Position numbers and translations under genes: made by a program
Notes under the pieces: model-generated
The model's database searches: none
The model's input: only the letters and a program-made list of their open reading frames with translations
What the model was told of the DNA's origin: nothing
In this document: one piece after another, positions 18,598 to 28,600 of the stretch
Numbering within the stretch: the first letter of the stretch is position 1
Layout of the letters: every line of letters starts with the position of its first letter
Source of the DNA: Pseudomonas sp. B28(2017)
GTDB taxonomy: Bacteria > Pseudomonadota > Gammaproteobacteria > Pseudomonadales > Pseudomonadaceae
Direction of reading: 5' to 3'
Assembly: GCF_002113025.1 (NCBI RefSeq)
Contig: NZ_NEJH01000001.1
Span: forward strand, 953,073 to 1,017,072
DNA: 64,000 nucleotides

Positions 18598-20451
18598 TCA
18601 GGCGATCACAATCCCCGCCCCAGACAAAGTGTCCAGCCCGACCCCGACCAACGTCACCGAATCATCACCAAACGTCAGCACGGTATCCTGCCCTACCATT
18701 GTGGCATGAGCCCGGAAGTCGTCGTTCGGCAACACACCCTGCACCCCGAGAAACACCAGTTTGTCGTTCGCCTGATAGCCCAGCACCCGGTCGTGGCCAA
18801 ACGCGCCACTGAACAGGAACGTATCGATCCCGCCCCCCGATTCCAGCAAGTCGTTGCCGGCCCCGCCGATCAACACGTCGTTGCCCTTGCCTCCGATCAA
18901 ATTATCGTTGCCGTCGAGCCCGAACAACCAATCGCCGACCGCCTGCGCCTTGAGCGTATCGTTCCCCGCGCCCCCCTTTATCGACGACGCGTACTGGGTC
19001 AGCTGGTTGCCGTCCACCAGCCCGTTGGCGGTGACGCTGTGGGTCACGTCATCCTTGACCAGCCCCCATAGAAAGCCGGGCTCCTTGCTCATGATGCTGC
19101 CGATGTCACGGGTGATACTGATGCCGCCATTGGCATCGCGGATGTACAGGTTGCCGGCGCCATCGTTGGCAAAGTCAAAGTTTTTCACCGACTGCTGCAA
19201 GTCGAGCACGTTGTGCCCCTTGCCGCCCAACAGGATGTTGTAGCCACCGGCATCGCGGAAGGTGTCGTTGCCGTCGCGGCCTTCCAGATAGTCGTTGCCC
19301 TTGCTGCCCTGAATCAGATCGTTGCCGTCACTGCCGATAATGAAAGTGCTGCCTTTGTGAGGGTTGGCATTGCGGTTCAGGTCCTGTACCCAGGTGTTGG
19401 CTCGCGCCGGGTCCGAGAGGTTGGCAACAATGATGGTCGAGTCTTTGCTGGTGAGGTCGTAGAACCGGGATTCCAGCACCCGGGTCATGCCGTCGCCGTA
19501 ACCGGTCGGCAGGTGGGAAATCCAGGTCGGGATGTTGAGGATGGAAAACGGCAGCAGATTCCATGCGATCGACGCATAGTGGTCATTGAAGCTGACAATG
19601 TTGTTGGTGGCCGAGGCTTGATCGGCATCGTGCACGCCGACCGATGCCAGGTTGAACGCCGAACCGTCCAGCGCGCGGAACACTGGATCGTTTTCATAGC
19701 CGACGTTCAGCACCTTGTCGCTGCTGCCTTGAGTTGGCGAGGCGTAGGCGATGTAGTTGGAATCCTGGAAGAAGCCACCCCATTTTTCGCGACTCAAATC
19801 CGCCAGGCTGTTGACTGCCAACCCGCCCAGGCTGTGACCGCTGACCAGCACGTCCTTGCCGGACAGGCCGTTGGCCCGGGCAAACGCCGCGACGTCGGCG
19901 AGCAGCTTGCCGAACGCTTCACCCACATAGTTTTTCGCGTAATCCTGTGGACCCAATGCTGCCAAAAGGTCATTGATGACATCGCCGATGGAGTCGCTGA
20001 TCTGGATTTCACGAGGGCCGCTGGTGCCGCGAAAGGCGACGCCGATTTCCGTGAGGTGCCCTTGGGCGTTGTACTTACCGAGGATTTCCACCTGGGCGCT
20101 GGTATAGCCGGCCTTTTCGCCGAAGAAGGTTCCCCGTGCATCGACTTTGCCGTCGTAGCCCAGCTGCGCGGCCGTGATGGGTGTCCAACCGGCTTTCTGT
20201 ACCGCGTCCAGTGCGGCTTTTTCCGAATCAGGGTTCCAGGGGATACCGGGAATCACCCCTTGGGAATTGGTGCCGCCAATCAGCGCGGTCACCAACGTTG
20301 CCGGCAGGCCCACTCCGAAACCGTTGTGCTGGTAACCGGCGGCAAAGCCGTTGTCGAGGTTGTGATAAGCGTACAGCGTGATCGCCATCGCATCAGCGAA
20401 CAACGCTTTGGCGTCTGCGGTGCTCAGGTTCTTGTAGTCATACACACCCAT
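18598..20451 (-). CDS. pueA: RTX lipase / polyurethanase PueA (family I.3), type I secreted
   Basis: 617 residues, the length of PueA from P. protegens and P. chlororaphis. The N-terminal family I.3 lipase domain has the nucleophile elbow VSGHSLGGLAV with Ser207. The second half has several RTX nonapeptides: GSDGNDLIQGSKGNDYLEG, GGAGNDTLK, GLDGNDNLIGGKGNDVLIG and GGAGNDLLESGGG, which bind Ca2+ outside the cell. There is no Sec signal peptide. The C-terminus (SVTLVGVGLDTLSGAGIVIA) is a type I secretion signal ending in small hydrophobic residues. It lies downstream of aprDEF on the same strand, so AprDEF is the likely exporter. An AGAGAGG ribosome site precedes the ATG at 20451. Confidence 0.95.
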   Translation of the reverse strand: MGVYDYKNLSTADAKALFADAMAITLYAYHNLDNGFAAGYQHNGFGVGLPATLVTALIGGTNSQGVIPGIPWNPDSEKAALDAVQKAGWTPITAAQLGYDGKVDARGTFFGEKAGYTSAQVEILGKYNAQGHLTEIGVAFRGTSGPREIQISDSIGDVINDLLAALGPQDYAKNYVGEAFGKLLADVAAFARANGLSGKDVLVSGHSLGGLAVNSLADLSREKWGGFFQDSNYIAYASPTQGSSDKVLNVGYENDPVFRALDGSAFNLASVGVHDADQASATNNIVSFNDHYASIAWNLLPFSILNIPTWISHLPTGYGDGMTRVLESRFYDLTSKDSTIIVANLSDPARANTWVQDLNRNANPHKGSTFIIGSDGNDLIQGSKGNDYLEGRDGNDTFRDAGGYNILLGGKGHNVLDLQQSVKNFDFANDGAGNLYIRDANGGISITRDIGSIMSKEPGFLWGLVKDDVTHSVTANGLVDGNQLTQYASSIKGGAGNDTLKAQAVGDWLFGLDGNDNLIGGKGNDVLIGGAGNDLLESGGGIDTFLFSGAFGHDRVLGYQANDKLVFLGVQGVLPNDDFRAHATMVGQDTVLTFGDDSVTLVGVGLDTLSGAGIVIA

Positions 20452-20554
20452 GGGTATTGCCTCTCTCTTTGTTGGAATTGTCAGAGATCGCTCACGGCCG
20501 GGACACCTCGATCGCGGGGTGCCCCGGAGCCTCCTGTGCTGTTACAAAAATCTG

Positions 20555-20749
20555 TCAGGCAAACACAAAGCCGGAACTCGAAAGGTCATCCAGCCCCACC
20601 CCGATCAGGGTCACGGAAAAGTCGCCAACCTTCAGCACCCTGTCTTGACCGGCCTGGGAGGCATGCTGTCGGTAGTCATGGCCCTGCCCCGCGCCTTCAA
20701 CGCCCATGAACACCAGGGTGTCGCTGCCCTGGTAGCCGTTGATCGCATC
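20555..20749 (-). pseudogene. 3' relic of a second RTX lipase (PueB/LipA-like C-terminus)
   Basis: Read on the minus strand from 20749 to the TGA at 20557-20555, 64 codons give DAINGYQGSDTLVFMGVEG and, later, VGDFSVTLIGVGLDDLSSSG. This aligns with the last 60-odd residues of PueA (VLGYQANDKLVFLGVQG ... VTLVGVGLDTLSGAG). It is the secretion-signal end of a family I.3 lipase without the catalytic domain and without its own start. It begins two codons after the autotransporter stop and is in the same frame. A deletion that removed the body of a second lipase gene explains this best. Confidence 0.8.
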
Positions 20750-20752
20750 AAA

Positions 20753-23700
20753 TCAGAACTGCCAGTCTAGGGTCAGGCCTACCCCATGGTCTTTTTCCCG
20801 GGAGCCGAGCACTCCGTTGTAGTCCATGTTCAAACGGGTATCGCGTCCCAGCGCCCATCCAGCGCGAGCACCGACCACCGCGGCATTGCGGTCCATGGAC
20901 ACGCTTTGCACGCTGAACGCTGTGTTGCCGTTGACGAAGGCCAGGTGGTCTTCGGAACGGGTATTGCCGAGGTTGTGCTGCCAGCCGAGCGTGCCGGACA
21001 GTTCCAGTTGTTGCTGGTCGGACAGTGAAATGGCTTTGCTCGCCCGCAGGCCGAGGGTCGAGAGCACCGCGTCGCGGTTGTTGTCACCGCCCTCGAGTGC
21101 GGCGGCGTCACCTTTTTCGCTGAATCTGTCGCTGTTGAGGTGCACGTACGCCAAATTGACGAACGGCTCCAGCGCCAGCGGTTGCAAGTCCAGGCGATAC
21201 GCCGCTTCGGTGAACAGTTGCGCGGTGGTCGCATCGCGTTTGGATTTCTGCTTGCCGCTGACGTCGCCGAATTGCAGGTCGCGTTTGGCGTCGATGCGAT
21301 GCCAGCTGTAAGCACCGCCGAGGCTCAAGCGCAGCGCATCGATTTCATGGCCCAGATAAGCACCCAGGTGATAGCTGTCGACCTTGGCTTGCGAGTGCGT
21401 GCTATCACCCATGCTCAACGAGCTGTCGCTGTAACCGGTGACGAAACCCAGCCGCGTATCTTCAGCGATCAAGCCATCGACACCGGCCAGCAGCCCGCCA
21501 ATGGAGCTGTTGGAACTGGCGTTGTCATGCCCGCCATCGCTCTTGCCCCAGGCGCCCAGTACTTTGAGCCAGGCGTTGCTGCGCTCATCGGTCGGTGCCG
21601 CGGCGTCGAACAGATCATGCTCGCGCAGACGTTCGCCGACAGCATCGCGCAGGTAACGGCTGTCGTTGATCAGCAGCGTACCGATCGCCGGATGAATCTC
21701 GCCGGACAGTTGCTGGAACGCTTGTTGCGCGACAGCGGCGGTCGGCGACAACAGCAGGGTTTCGTAGAGCGGATTGCCTGCGCCCAGTTGCTCGGCGGCA
21801 GCGGCCACGGCTCGTTGATTCGGGGTTCGTCCGGCGCTCGCGAAAGAGGTCGCGTTGCGCTCCACCGCCAGTTGAATGCCGCCCGCGGTGTAGCCGAGGG
21901 TGCCGCCGATAAACAGGTAGTCCGGCAACACCGCACCGAAACGCCCTTCGATCCCGCCAGCGGCTTGCAGGATGTTGTACTGATTGCCCAACAGGGTTTT
22001 CACCTCGCGGGTGGTCAGCAGAGTCGGGCTGTTTTCCAGCGACAGGCTGACCGTTGCACCCTCGATGGTGGCCTTGCCGTCGGCAATGATCTGGTCGCTG
22101 CTGGTGGGCGACAGCTCTACGGCGTAAGTCGAGCCAGGCTCGAAGGTCACGTCGCCCGCCACCTGCAAGGTGCCGATGGAATTGCCGGGGGCCACGGTCC
22201 CGCCGCTTTTCGCAGTCAGTGCCGCGATGCTGCCGTTACCGCCGAGGATGCCATTGTCATTGACGGTGACGGCCGACAGCAGCGAACCGTTGATGGCCAA
22301 TCGGCCCTGATTGACCAGCGTCGGGCCGGCATAGGTGTTGGCACCGGTCAGCACCAGCGTACCGATGCCCTGCTTGGTCAGACCGCCGTGGCCGGAAATG
22401 TCGTTACGCCAGACGTCGAGGCCGCAGTGCACGTCATTGCACACACGCTCTGTGGGTTTTCCGGCGTCGATGACCGCGCCGATACCCGGCAAGTCAGCGA
22501 CGAACTGGCTGGAGCCATAAGCGCCTTCGATGCGCCATTGCTCGGGAATGTCCTGCTCGGTGACGAACATCGCCGGGCCATCGATGCCTTTGTGCAGGTT
22601 GATCATCCCCCAGCCATACAGCTCGTCGACACCCGATGCTCCGAGATCGGTGGCGGTGGTGCGCAGCACACTGGCAACCTGCGCGCCGGTCATGTACGGG
22701 AAGCGTTCCATCAACACCGCCGCGGCGCCGGCAACGTGGGGCGCCGCCATGGAGGTGCCGTTGTAATTGGCGTAACCGGTGGTCAGATCGGCGGCATGGG
22801 TGCCGCTGATGATCGAGCTGTAGATCCGGCTGCCCGGTGCAGACACGCAGAAGCTTGCGGTGTAGCCGCAGCGCGACGAAAAGGTGCTGATGTTGTAAAG
22901 CTCGGGGCTGTTGGTGTCCGGGTTCTTCTGCAAGGCCGCGACGGTCATCCAGTTCGGCGCGATCTCGGGAACGAAGTAGCCGAGGCCGGCGATGGCGTCC
23001 GGATTGTTGAGATTGTAGTCGTTGCCGGCGGCGAAAATCGTAACGATGCCGCTGCGGGCCGCCGCGATGGCGCCGTCGTAGGCACCGCCGGGTTTGGTCC
23101 CCAGCAACATCTGGATCTCGTTGAACTGCACTTGTGCATCCTGCACGGTGAAGTGCGGGTACGCCGGGTCTCGACCGCCGAGGTCGAAGCGGTCGGTGAT
23201 GCCGATGCCCCAGCTGTTGTTGATGATCCGCGCGCCGCTGGCGATCAGGGCGTCCCAACCGGACTTGTACACCGCGCCGTCGTTGCCGCGTACGATACCG
23301 TCTTCCGGACCCGGGTCGCCGTTGTCGGCGCTGATAATCTGCGCACCAAAGGCGACGCCGTGCATCGGCCCGCCATCGCGGCTGCCAGCGGCGATCCCGC
23401 CAACGTGGGTACCATGAGCACCGAGTTTGCCGTTGGAGCCTATCGAGGGCGAACCATCATAGAGAAAGGCGTCCCCGGCTTTGACTGGAATGTACGGATC
23501 GGTGTATTCACGGATGCCGCTGGTCACCAGCGTGATGACCTTATTGGCGCCGGAAAATTCCGGGTGCAGGGCGTACACCGGCTGGTCGAAGATCCCCAGT
23601 TTCACGCCTTTGCCGGTGTAACCGGCCGCATAGGCATCCTGCGCGTTGATCGCCCCCAGGCCCCAGTCGGCGTTGAACTCCGTGCTGCGCCAGCTTTCGG

Positions 23701-23800
23701 GATCGCCTGTCCTGCCGTTTTCCACGAAGGGGGCCGCGTGTGCGGTGCCCAGTGTGGCCAACGCGCAGAGCAAGGCAAGGTTGTTGTACTTGTTATTCAT
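20753..23800 (-). CDS. Subtilisin-like serine protease autotransporter
   Basis: 1015 residues. A Sec signal peptide (residues 1-22, cut after AHA) precedes an S8 protease passenger. The catalytic triad is visible as Asp72 (LGIFDQPVY), His132 (GAHGTHVGG) and Ser350 (NGTSMAAPHVAGA); the oxyanion Asn lies in FAAGNDYN near 260. A passenger-associated repeat (GGLTKQGIGTLVLTGANTYAG) lies near residue 475. The last ~270 residues form the autotransporter beta barrel ending in VGLTLDWQF. This matches Serratia Ssp- and PrtA-like surface proteases. Its place after aprF on the same strand matches the aprX-lipA operon of P. fluorescens, where one or two such genes lie here. Confidence 0.94.
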   Translation of the reverse strand: MNNKYNNLALLCALATLGTAHAAPFVENGRTGDPESWRSTEFNADWGLGAINAQDAYAAGYTGKGVKLGIFDQPVYALHPEFSGANKVITLVTSGIREYTDPYIPVKAGDAFLYDGSPSIGSNGKLGAHGTHVGGIAAGSRDGGPMHGVAFGAQIISADNGDPGPEDGIVRGNDGAVYKSGWDALIASGARIINNSWGIGITDRFDLGGRDPAYPHFTVQDAQVQFNEIQMLLGTKPGGAYDGAIAAARSGIVTIFAAGNDYNLNNPDAIAGLGYFVPEIAPNWMTVAALQKNPDTNSPELYNISTFSSRCGYTASFCVSAPGSRIYSSIISGTHAADLTTGYANYNGTSMAAPHVAGAAAVLMERFPYMTGAQVASVLRTTATDLGASGVDELYGWGMINLHKGIDGPAMFVTEQDIPEQWRIEGAYGSSQFVADLPGIGAVIDAGKPTERVCNDVHCGLDVWRNDISGHGGLTKQGIGTLVLTGANTYAGPTLVNQGRLAINGSLLSAVTVNDNGILGGNGSIAALTAKSGGTVAPGNSIGTLQVAGDVTFEPGSTYAVELSPTSSDQIIADGKATIEGATVSLSLENSPTLLTTREVKTLLGNQYNILQAAGGIEGRFGAVLPDYLFIGGTLGYTAGGIQLAVERNATSFASAGRTPNQRAVAAAAEQLGAGNPLYETLLLSPTAAVAQQAFQQLSGEIHPAIGTLLINDSRYLRDAVGERLREHDLFDAAAPTDERSNAWLKVLGAWGKSDGGHDNASSNSSIGGLLAGVDGLIAEDTRLGFVTGYSDSSLSMGDSTHSQAKVDSYHLGAYLGHEIDALRLSLGGAYSWHRIDAKRDLQFGDVSGKQKSKRDATTAQLFTEAAYRLDLQPLALEPFVNLAYVHLNSDRFSEKGDAAALEGGDNNRDAVLSTLGLRASKAISLSDQQQLELSGTLGWQHNLGNTRSEDHLAFVNGNTAFSVQSVSMDRNAAVVGARAGWALGRDTRLNMDYNGVLGSREKDHGVGLTLDWQF

Positions 23801-23954
23801 CGAGCTACCGTCCTTAGTTGTGTTGCCAAAATCCTTGTTGCTGGAAGCCTTGCCTCAATTCCTCTTGGTCAAATCGCGCGACTACAGGGGCTGCGGCGTT
23901 CAATTGATCAACAGACAGGCATTTCTTGAGTCCTCGCCACGCTGTTTCTAATAG

Positions 23955-25310
23955 CTACTGCACCCTCGGGCCTTGGCCGAAGGCCTCATCTACCTTGGTC
24001 AGGTCCTGCTCGCTCAAGGTGCCGGCGTAGTAATGCAACCTGGTCCAGGCCATCAAATAGTCGTAGCGCGCCTGGGCCAGGTCCCGACGGGTGGTGTAGA
24101 GCTGTTGTTCGGCATTCAGCGCATCGAGGTTGACCCGCTCACCGCCAAGAATGCTTTGCCTGGTCGACACCACCAGCGCTTCTGCGGAGACCAAGGCCTT
24201 CTGATAGGCCCGCAGCTTGCTCACCCCCGACAGGCAGGCGCTGAACTGCCGTCGCAACTGGATCAAGGTTTCCCGGGTCTTGCCGTCCAGTTCGTACTCG
24301 GCCTGCTCCATCGCGCGGCTTGCCTGACGGGTCGACGCCGAAACACCACCGCCAGCGTACAGCGGCATATTGACCTCGATGCCGATGGTGTTGGTGTCGT
24401 AGCGCTGGTTGTAAGTGTTGCCGCTTTCCGATTCATTCTGACGCACCGTGGCGTAGGCGCTGACCTTGGGCAGGTGCCCGGCCCGGTTGCGCTCGACCTC
24501 GTAGCGCGCCACTTCAAGCGCCTGGCGCTGGGAAGCCAGGTTAGGGTTATTGGCCACGGCCATCTCATGCCAGGTGTCGTAATTGGCCGGCTGCAGGGTG
24601 AAGGTCTGGAAGTTTTGATCCAGTGGTGCAAGGTCGGCAATGTCGATCGCCGGCACACCGATCAGCGTACCGAGTTCGCGCAGAGATGCATCCTGTTCAT
24701 TACGCGCTTCGATTTCTTCAGCGGTAGCCAGTTCGTAGCGCGATTCGGCTTCAAGAATGTCGGTGCGAGTACCTTCGCCCTGGCGAAACATCTGCTCGTT
24801 CTGCTGGAACTGCTGCTCGAAAGCTTTCTTCCTGGCCAGGGCGATATCGATCTGGTCCTGGGCGAACAACGCCTTGGTGTAGTTTTCCAACACCCGTACC
24901 AGCAATTGCTGGCTCTTGCCACGAAAGTTTTCGTCGGCAAACAGCGATTGCGCGACGCCCTTGCGATAAGCCGCGTAGGCCTCGTAGTCGAGCAACGGTT
25001 GTTGCAAGGTCAGGCTGGAACCGTAACTGCTGTAGTTGCGGTCATCGCTCTGGTTTTGCCTGCGCTCGTCGAGGTAGGTGACCTTGGAGCTATTGCGGCC
25101 CTTGTTGTAGTTGTAACCCAGTCTTGGCAACAGCCCGGCACGGCCGATGGCACGGTTCTCAAGGCCTGCATCGCGTTCCTTGATGGCGCCGAGGAATACC
25201 GGATCATTGCGTAATGCCTGTTCATAGATCTCGAACGGTCCCATGGCCGCCACGGCCGGGTTGCCCGCGAGCAGCATCAACGCCGTCCCGAGCATCGAAA
25301 GCTTATTCAT
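23955..25310 (-). CDS. aprF: AprF, outer-membrane channel of the type I secretion system
   Basis: 451 residues, TolC family. A signal peptide (MNKLSMLGTALMLLAGNPAVA) precedes two repeated outer-membrane-efflux domains rich in coiled-coil helices. GPFEIYEQALRNDP opens the mature protein, and the second repeat begins near residue 225 (WHEMAVANNPNLASQR). It forms the outer-membrane duct for AprA and probably PueA. It lies 14 bases after aprE in the same operon. Confidence 0.94.
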   Translation of the reverse strand: MNKLSMLGTALMLLAGNPAVAAMGPFEIYEQALRNDPVFLGAIKERDAGLENRAIGRAGLLPRLGYNYNKGRNSSKVTYLDERRQNQSDDRNYSSYGSSLTLQQPLLDYEAYAAYRKGVAQSLFADENFRGKSQQLLVRVLENYTKALFAQDQIDIALARKKAFEQQFQQNEQMFRQGEGTRTDILEAESRYELATAEEIEARNEQDASLRELGTLIGVPAIDIADLAPLDQNFQTFTLQPANYDTWHEMAVANNPNLASQRQALEVARYEVERNRAGHLPKVSAYATVRQNESESGNTYNQRYDTNTIGIEVNMPLYAGGGVSASTRQASRAMEQAEYELDGKTRETLIQLRRQFSACLSGVSKLRAYQKALVSAEALVVSTRQSILGGERVNLDALNAEQQLYTTRRDLAQARYDYLMAWTRLHYYAGTLSEQDLTKVDEAFGQGPRVQ

Positions 25311-25324
25311 ACAGCCGAATATCC

Positions 25325-26674
25325 TTATTCCTCGGTCAACGCGGAGCCTGCCCGGTCGAGCAGCGGTTTGAACAAATAATTGAGGAGCGAACGTTCACCG
25401 GTGCGCACGAACATTTCCGCCGGCATGCCGGGCTTGATCACCAGGCCATTGAGTTTTTCCATGGCCTGGTCGCTGACGCTGCTGCGCAGCACGTAGTACG
25501 GTGCACCGGTTTTTTCGTCGACCATCTGGTCGGCGGAGACCAGGCTGACTTCGCCCGGCACACGCGGGGTACGGCTCTGGTTGAAGGCGGTGAACAGGAT
25601 ATCCACCGGCAGATGCGGCCCCACCTTGTCGATAAGGTTGACCGGCAGGCGCCCTTCCACTTCCAGCTGTGTGTCCTGCGGCACGATCTCCAGCAGGCTT
25701 TCACCCTGACGCACCACCGCACCAACGGTGTGAACACCCAGGTTCACCGCGATGCCGTCCGCCGTGGCGATGATCTCGCTGTGCTGCAGGTCGAACCCGG
25801 CGGAGGTCAACTGTTCTTCCAGCGTCACGCTTTTGAGCTGCGCTTCGGCCAATTGGGTGCGTACTTCTTTCTGGTACTCCTCGATATGCTGTTGCAGCTT
25901 CAAGCGGGACTCGACAATGCCCTGCTCCACCCGGCCGCTTTCGCCGAGATTTTCTGCCAACTGTTGTTGCACTTGCGACAGTTGCCGCTGGTACTCCATC
26001 AACCGATTGCGCGGGATGTAGCCGTTTTCCGCCAGTGGCGTCAGATTGCTTAGCTGTTGTTGCAGGGAATTGGCCTGAGCACTCAAGTCGCTGCGGGCAC
26101 GGCGCATGCCAGCCAGTTGCGAGCCGGAGCCTTCGATGCTGGCGCGCAAAGCGGCCTGCTCGCGGGCGAATGCATCGCGGCGGCTGCTGAACAGCTGGCG
26201 CTGGCCTTCCAGTACCAACGCCAGACGCGGGTCTGGGTCGTTGCTCAGCTCGGCGGGGAAATTCACCTGCTTGAGGTTGTCCCGCTCGCTTTGCCAACGA
26301 GCAAGGCTGGCCCAGGCCATGCGGTACTGCGCTTGCAACGATTGCACGTCCGCGGCGACCTGAGTCTGGTCGAGCCGGAACAGCGGCTGGCCCTGTTTCA
26401 CCCGCTGGCCTTCGCTCACCAGAATCTGGCTGACCACGCCGTTGCTCATCGACTGCACAGCCTTGCGCTTACCCGAAACCACCACTGTGCCCTGTACCGG
26501 TATGCCCTGATCGAGGGGTGCCAGGCTGGCCCAAGTGAAGAAACTGCCAGCGCCGACAATCGCCAGTATCCAGCCCAGGCGAGCGAAGTAACGCGCGTCG
26601 CGTTCAGGCTGCCCAGCCAGGCAGTCCTGCTCCATCTTCGCTTCGTTTTGAGGCTTTACTTGGCTGTGGCTCAT
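25325..26674 (-). CDS. aprE: AprE, membrane fusion protein of the type I secretion system
   Basis: 449 residues, HlyD/PrtE family. A single N-terminal membrane helix near residues 33-50 (LGWILAIVGAGSFFTWASL) follows a short cytoplasmic tail. A lipoyl half (VVSGKRKAVQSMSNGVVSQILV), a long coiled-coil hairpin and the C-terminal beta domain (GMPAEMFVRTGERSLLNYLFKP) follow. It bridges AprD and AprF. The start overlaps the aprD stop as ATGA. Confidence 0.95.
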   Translation of the reverse strand: MSHSQVKPQNEAKMEQDCLAGQPERDARYFARLGWILAIVGAGSFFTWASLAPLDQGIPVQGTVVVSGKRKAVQSMSNGVVSQILVSEGQRVKQGQPLFRLDQTQVAADVQSLQAQYRMAWASLARWQSERDNLKQVNFPAELSNDPDPRLALVLEGQRQLFSSRRDAFAREQAALRASIEGSGSQLAGMRRARSDLSAQANSLQQQLSNLTPLAENGYIPRNRLMEYQRQLSQVQQQLAENLGESGRVEQGIVESRLKLQQHIEEYQKEVRTQLAEAQLKSVTLEEQLTSAGFDLQHSEIIATADGIAVNLGVHTVGAVVRQGESLLEIVPQDTQLEVEGRLPVNLIDKVGPHLPVDILFTAFNQSRTPRVPGEVSLVSADQMVDEKTGAPYYVLRSSVSDQAMEKLNGLVIKPGMPAEMFVRTGERSLLNYLFKPLLDRAGSALTEE

Positions 26675-28446
26675 ACGCCCGAACTCCTTGTCGCGGGCTG
26701 AGACTGCCAGCTCATGCTGAGCCCGGCCGGCGCTTGCGCGGTTTTTTCATGTTGTGCTTGCTGAGCCCCCGAGAGTGCCTTGAGCACGTCCTGGCTCGAA
26801 CCGAACGCCTGCAAGCGCCCGTCGTTGAGCACCAGCAACTTGTCGGCCTGGGCCAATGCGGAAGAACGATGGGTCACCAGAATCACACTGGTGCCCTGGG
26901 CCTTCATTTGCGCAATCGCGCTGGTCAACGCCGCTTCACCCGCGGTGTCGAGGTTGGAGTTCGGTTCATCCAGCACCACCAGGCTCGGCTGACCGTACAG
27001 CGCACGGGCCAGGGCCACCCGTTGTTTCTGTCCACCGGAAAGGCCACTGCCGTCTTCGCCGAGCACGGTGTCGTACCCTTGCGGCAGGCGCAGGATCAGT
27101 TCATGCACCCCGGCCTGCTGCGCGGCGGCCACGACGCTCTGTGGATCGGCCTCGCGGAAACGCGCGATGTTTTGCGCGATGCTGCCGCTGAACAATTCGA
27201 TATCCTGCGGCAGGTAACCGATGTAAGGCCCGAGGTCGTCGCGGTTCCAGCGATGGATGTCCGCACCGTCGAGCCGCACCGTACCGCCAAGCGTCGGCCA
27301 GACACCCACCAGTACCCGTGCCAGTGTCGATTTACCGGAACCGGAAGCACCGAGTACGCCCATCACCTCACCCGCAGCGAGGCTGAAGCTGACCAGGTGC
27401 AGGGACGCCTCCCGTTGCCCCGGAGGCGCCGCGCTGACTTGCTCAAAGGTGATCTGGCCCTTCGGCGCCGGCAACGCCATGGCCGCGTCGCCCGATGGGA
27501 AGGCCTGCAGCAAGGCGTCGAGACGGCGGTAAGCCAGCTTGGCGCCGCTCCACTGCTTCCATACGGCGATCAACTGATCGATAGGGCTCAGCACGCGGCC
27601 CATCAGGATCGAACCGGCAATCATCATCCCGGCGGTCATGTCACCCTTGATCACCAGCAGCGCACCAAGGCCCAGCACCAACGATTGCAGGCACAGGCGC
27701 AGGGTTTTGCTCAAGGAACTGATGACGGCGCCCGTGTCGCTGGCCTGGTTTTGCAGGCCGAGGAAGCGTGAATGCACCTGGAACCAGCGGTTGCGCAACG
27801 CCCCCAGCATGCCCATGGCCTGAATGGTTTCGGCGTTATGCAAATGGCTGGTGGCCAATTGGCTGGAATGCTGGGAACACGCGGCGGCTTCACCCAGCGG
27901 TTTTTTGGTCATGGACTCATTCAGCCAGGCCAGTGCAATCAGCAACAGAGCCCCCGCAGTGGCAAAAACGCCGAGCCAGATGTTGAACAAATAAATCACC
28001 AACAGGTACACCGGGAACCACGGCGCATCGAAGAACGCGAACAACGCAGGGCCGGTGACGAACTGGCGAATATGTGTCAGATCCCCCAGCGCCTGTCCCG
28101 CATTGCCTTCGCCTTTGAACAGGTTGCGCTCGAACGCCGCCCGATAGACCCGCAGATTGAATTGTCGCTCCAACTGACTGCCGATACGGATAACGATGAA
28201 ACTGCGAACAGCTTCCAGCAAACCGATAAAGGCAAAGAACCCGACAAGCATCAGCGACAACATGACCAGTGTTGTTTCATTCTGCGAAGACAGTACCCGG
28301 TCATAGACTTGCAGCATGTAGATAGAGGGCGCCAACATCAGAATATTGATCAGGGCGGTAAAACAGCCGACGCTGATCAAGATGCTCTTATAGTCCCCCA
28401 GTGCCTTGATTAATGGTGCAGTGGCTGGGTCCTTCGCCATCTTCAT
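26671..28446 (-). CDS. aprD: AprD, type I secretion ABC transporter
   Basis: 591 residues. An N-terminal membrane domain has about six helices, and no peptidase C39 domain is present, as in the PrtD group. The C-terminal ATPase has Walker A GASGSGKSTLAR near residue 367, signature LSGGQKQRVALARAL, Walker B LVVLDEPNSNLD and the H-loop VTHRSSAL. It powers export of AprA and probably PueA. The ATG at 28446 lies about 150 bases after inh; the gap holds no gene that I can recognise. Confidence 0.95.
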   Translation of the reverse strand: MKMAKDPATAPLIKALGDYKSILISVGCFTALINILMLAPSIYMLQVYDRVLSSQNETTLVMLSLMLVGFFAFIGLLEAVRSFIVIRIGSQLERQFNLRVYRAAFERNLFKGEGNAGQALGDLTHIRQFVTGPALFAFFDAPWFPVYLLVIYLFNIWLGVFATAGALLLIALAWLNESMTKKPLGEAAACSQHSSQLATSHLHNAETIQAMGMLGALRNRWFQVHSRFLGLQNQASDTGAVISSLSKTLRLCLQSLVLGLGALLVIKGDMTAGMMIAGSILMGRVLSPIDQLIAVWKQWSGAKLAYRRLDALLQAFPSGDAAMALPAPKGQITFEQVSAAPPGQREASLHLVSFSLAAGEVMGVLGASGSGKSTLARVLVGVWPTLGGTVRLDGADIHRWNRDDLGPYIGYLPQDIELFSGSIAQNIARFREADPQSVVAAAQQAGVHELILRLPQGYDTVLGEDGSGLSGGQKQRVALARALYGQPSLVVLDEPNSNLDTAGEAALTSAIAQMKAQGTSVILVTHRSSALAQADKLLVLNDGRLQAFGSSQDVLKALSGAQQAQHEKTAQAPAGLSMSWQSQPATRSSGV

Positions 28447-28600
28447 TGGTTATTCCTGAGCTGATATTTATCGCCACCCGTGGGCGAGGTTCCAGTTAAC
28501 TGTCCGCATAGGGTCGAGACATTGTTTGCCCGGTATCGTTTACAAGTAACGAGCACAGTTTTGTGATCGATAAAGTGTCGGGGGCTGGCGATGGACTGCC

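Noticed and set aside
21140..23929. 929-codon open frame on the plus strand, opposite the autotransporter
   Set aside because: Same reason: the minus strand encodes a complete protease triad and barrel, and the plus-strand translation has no recognisable domain.
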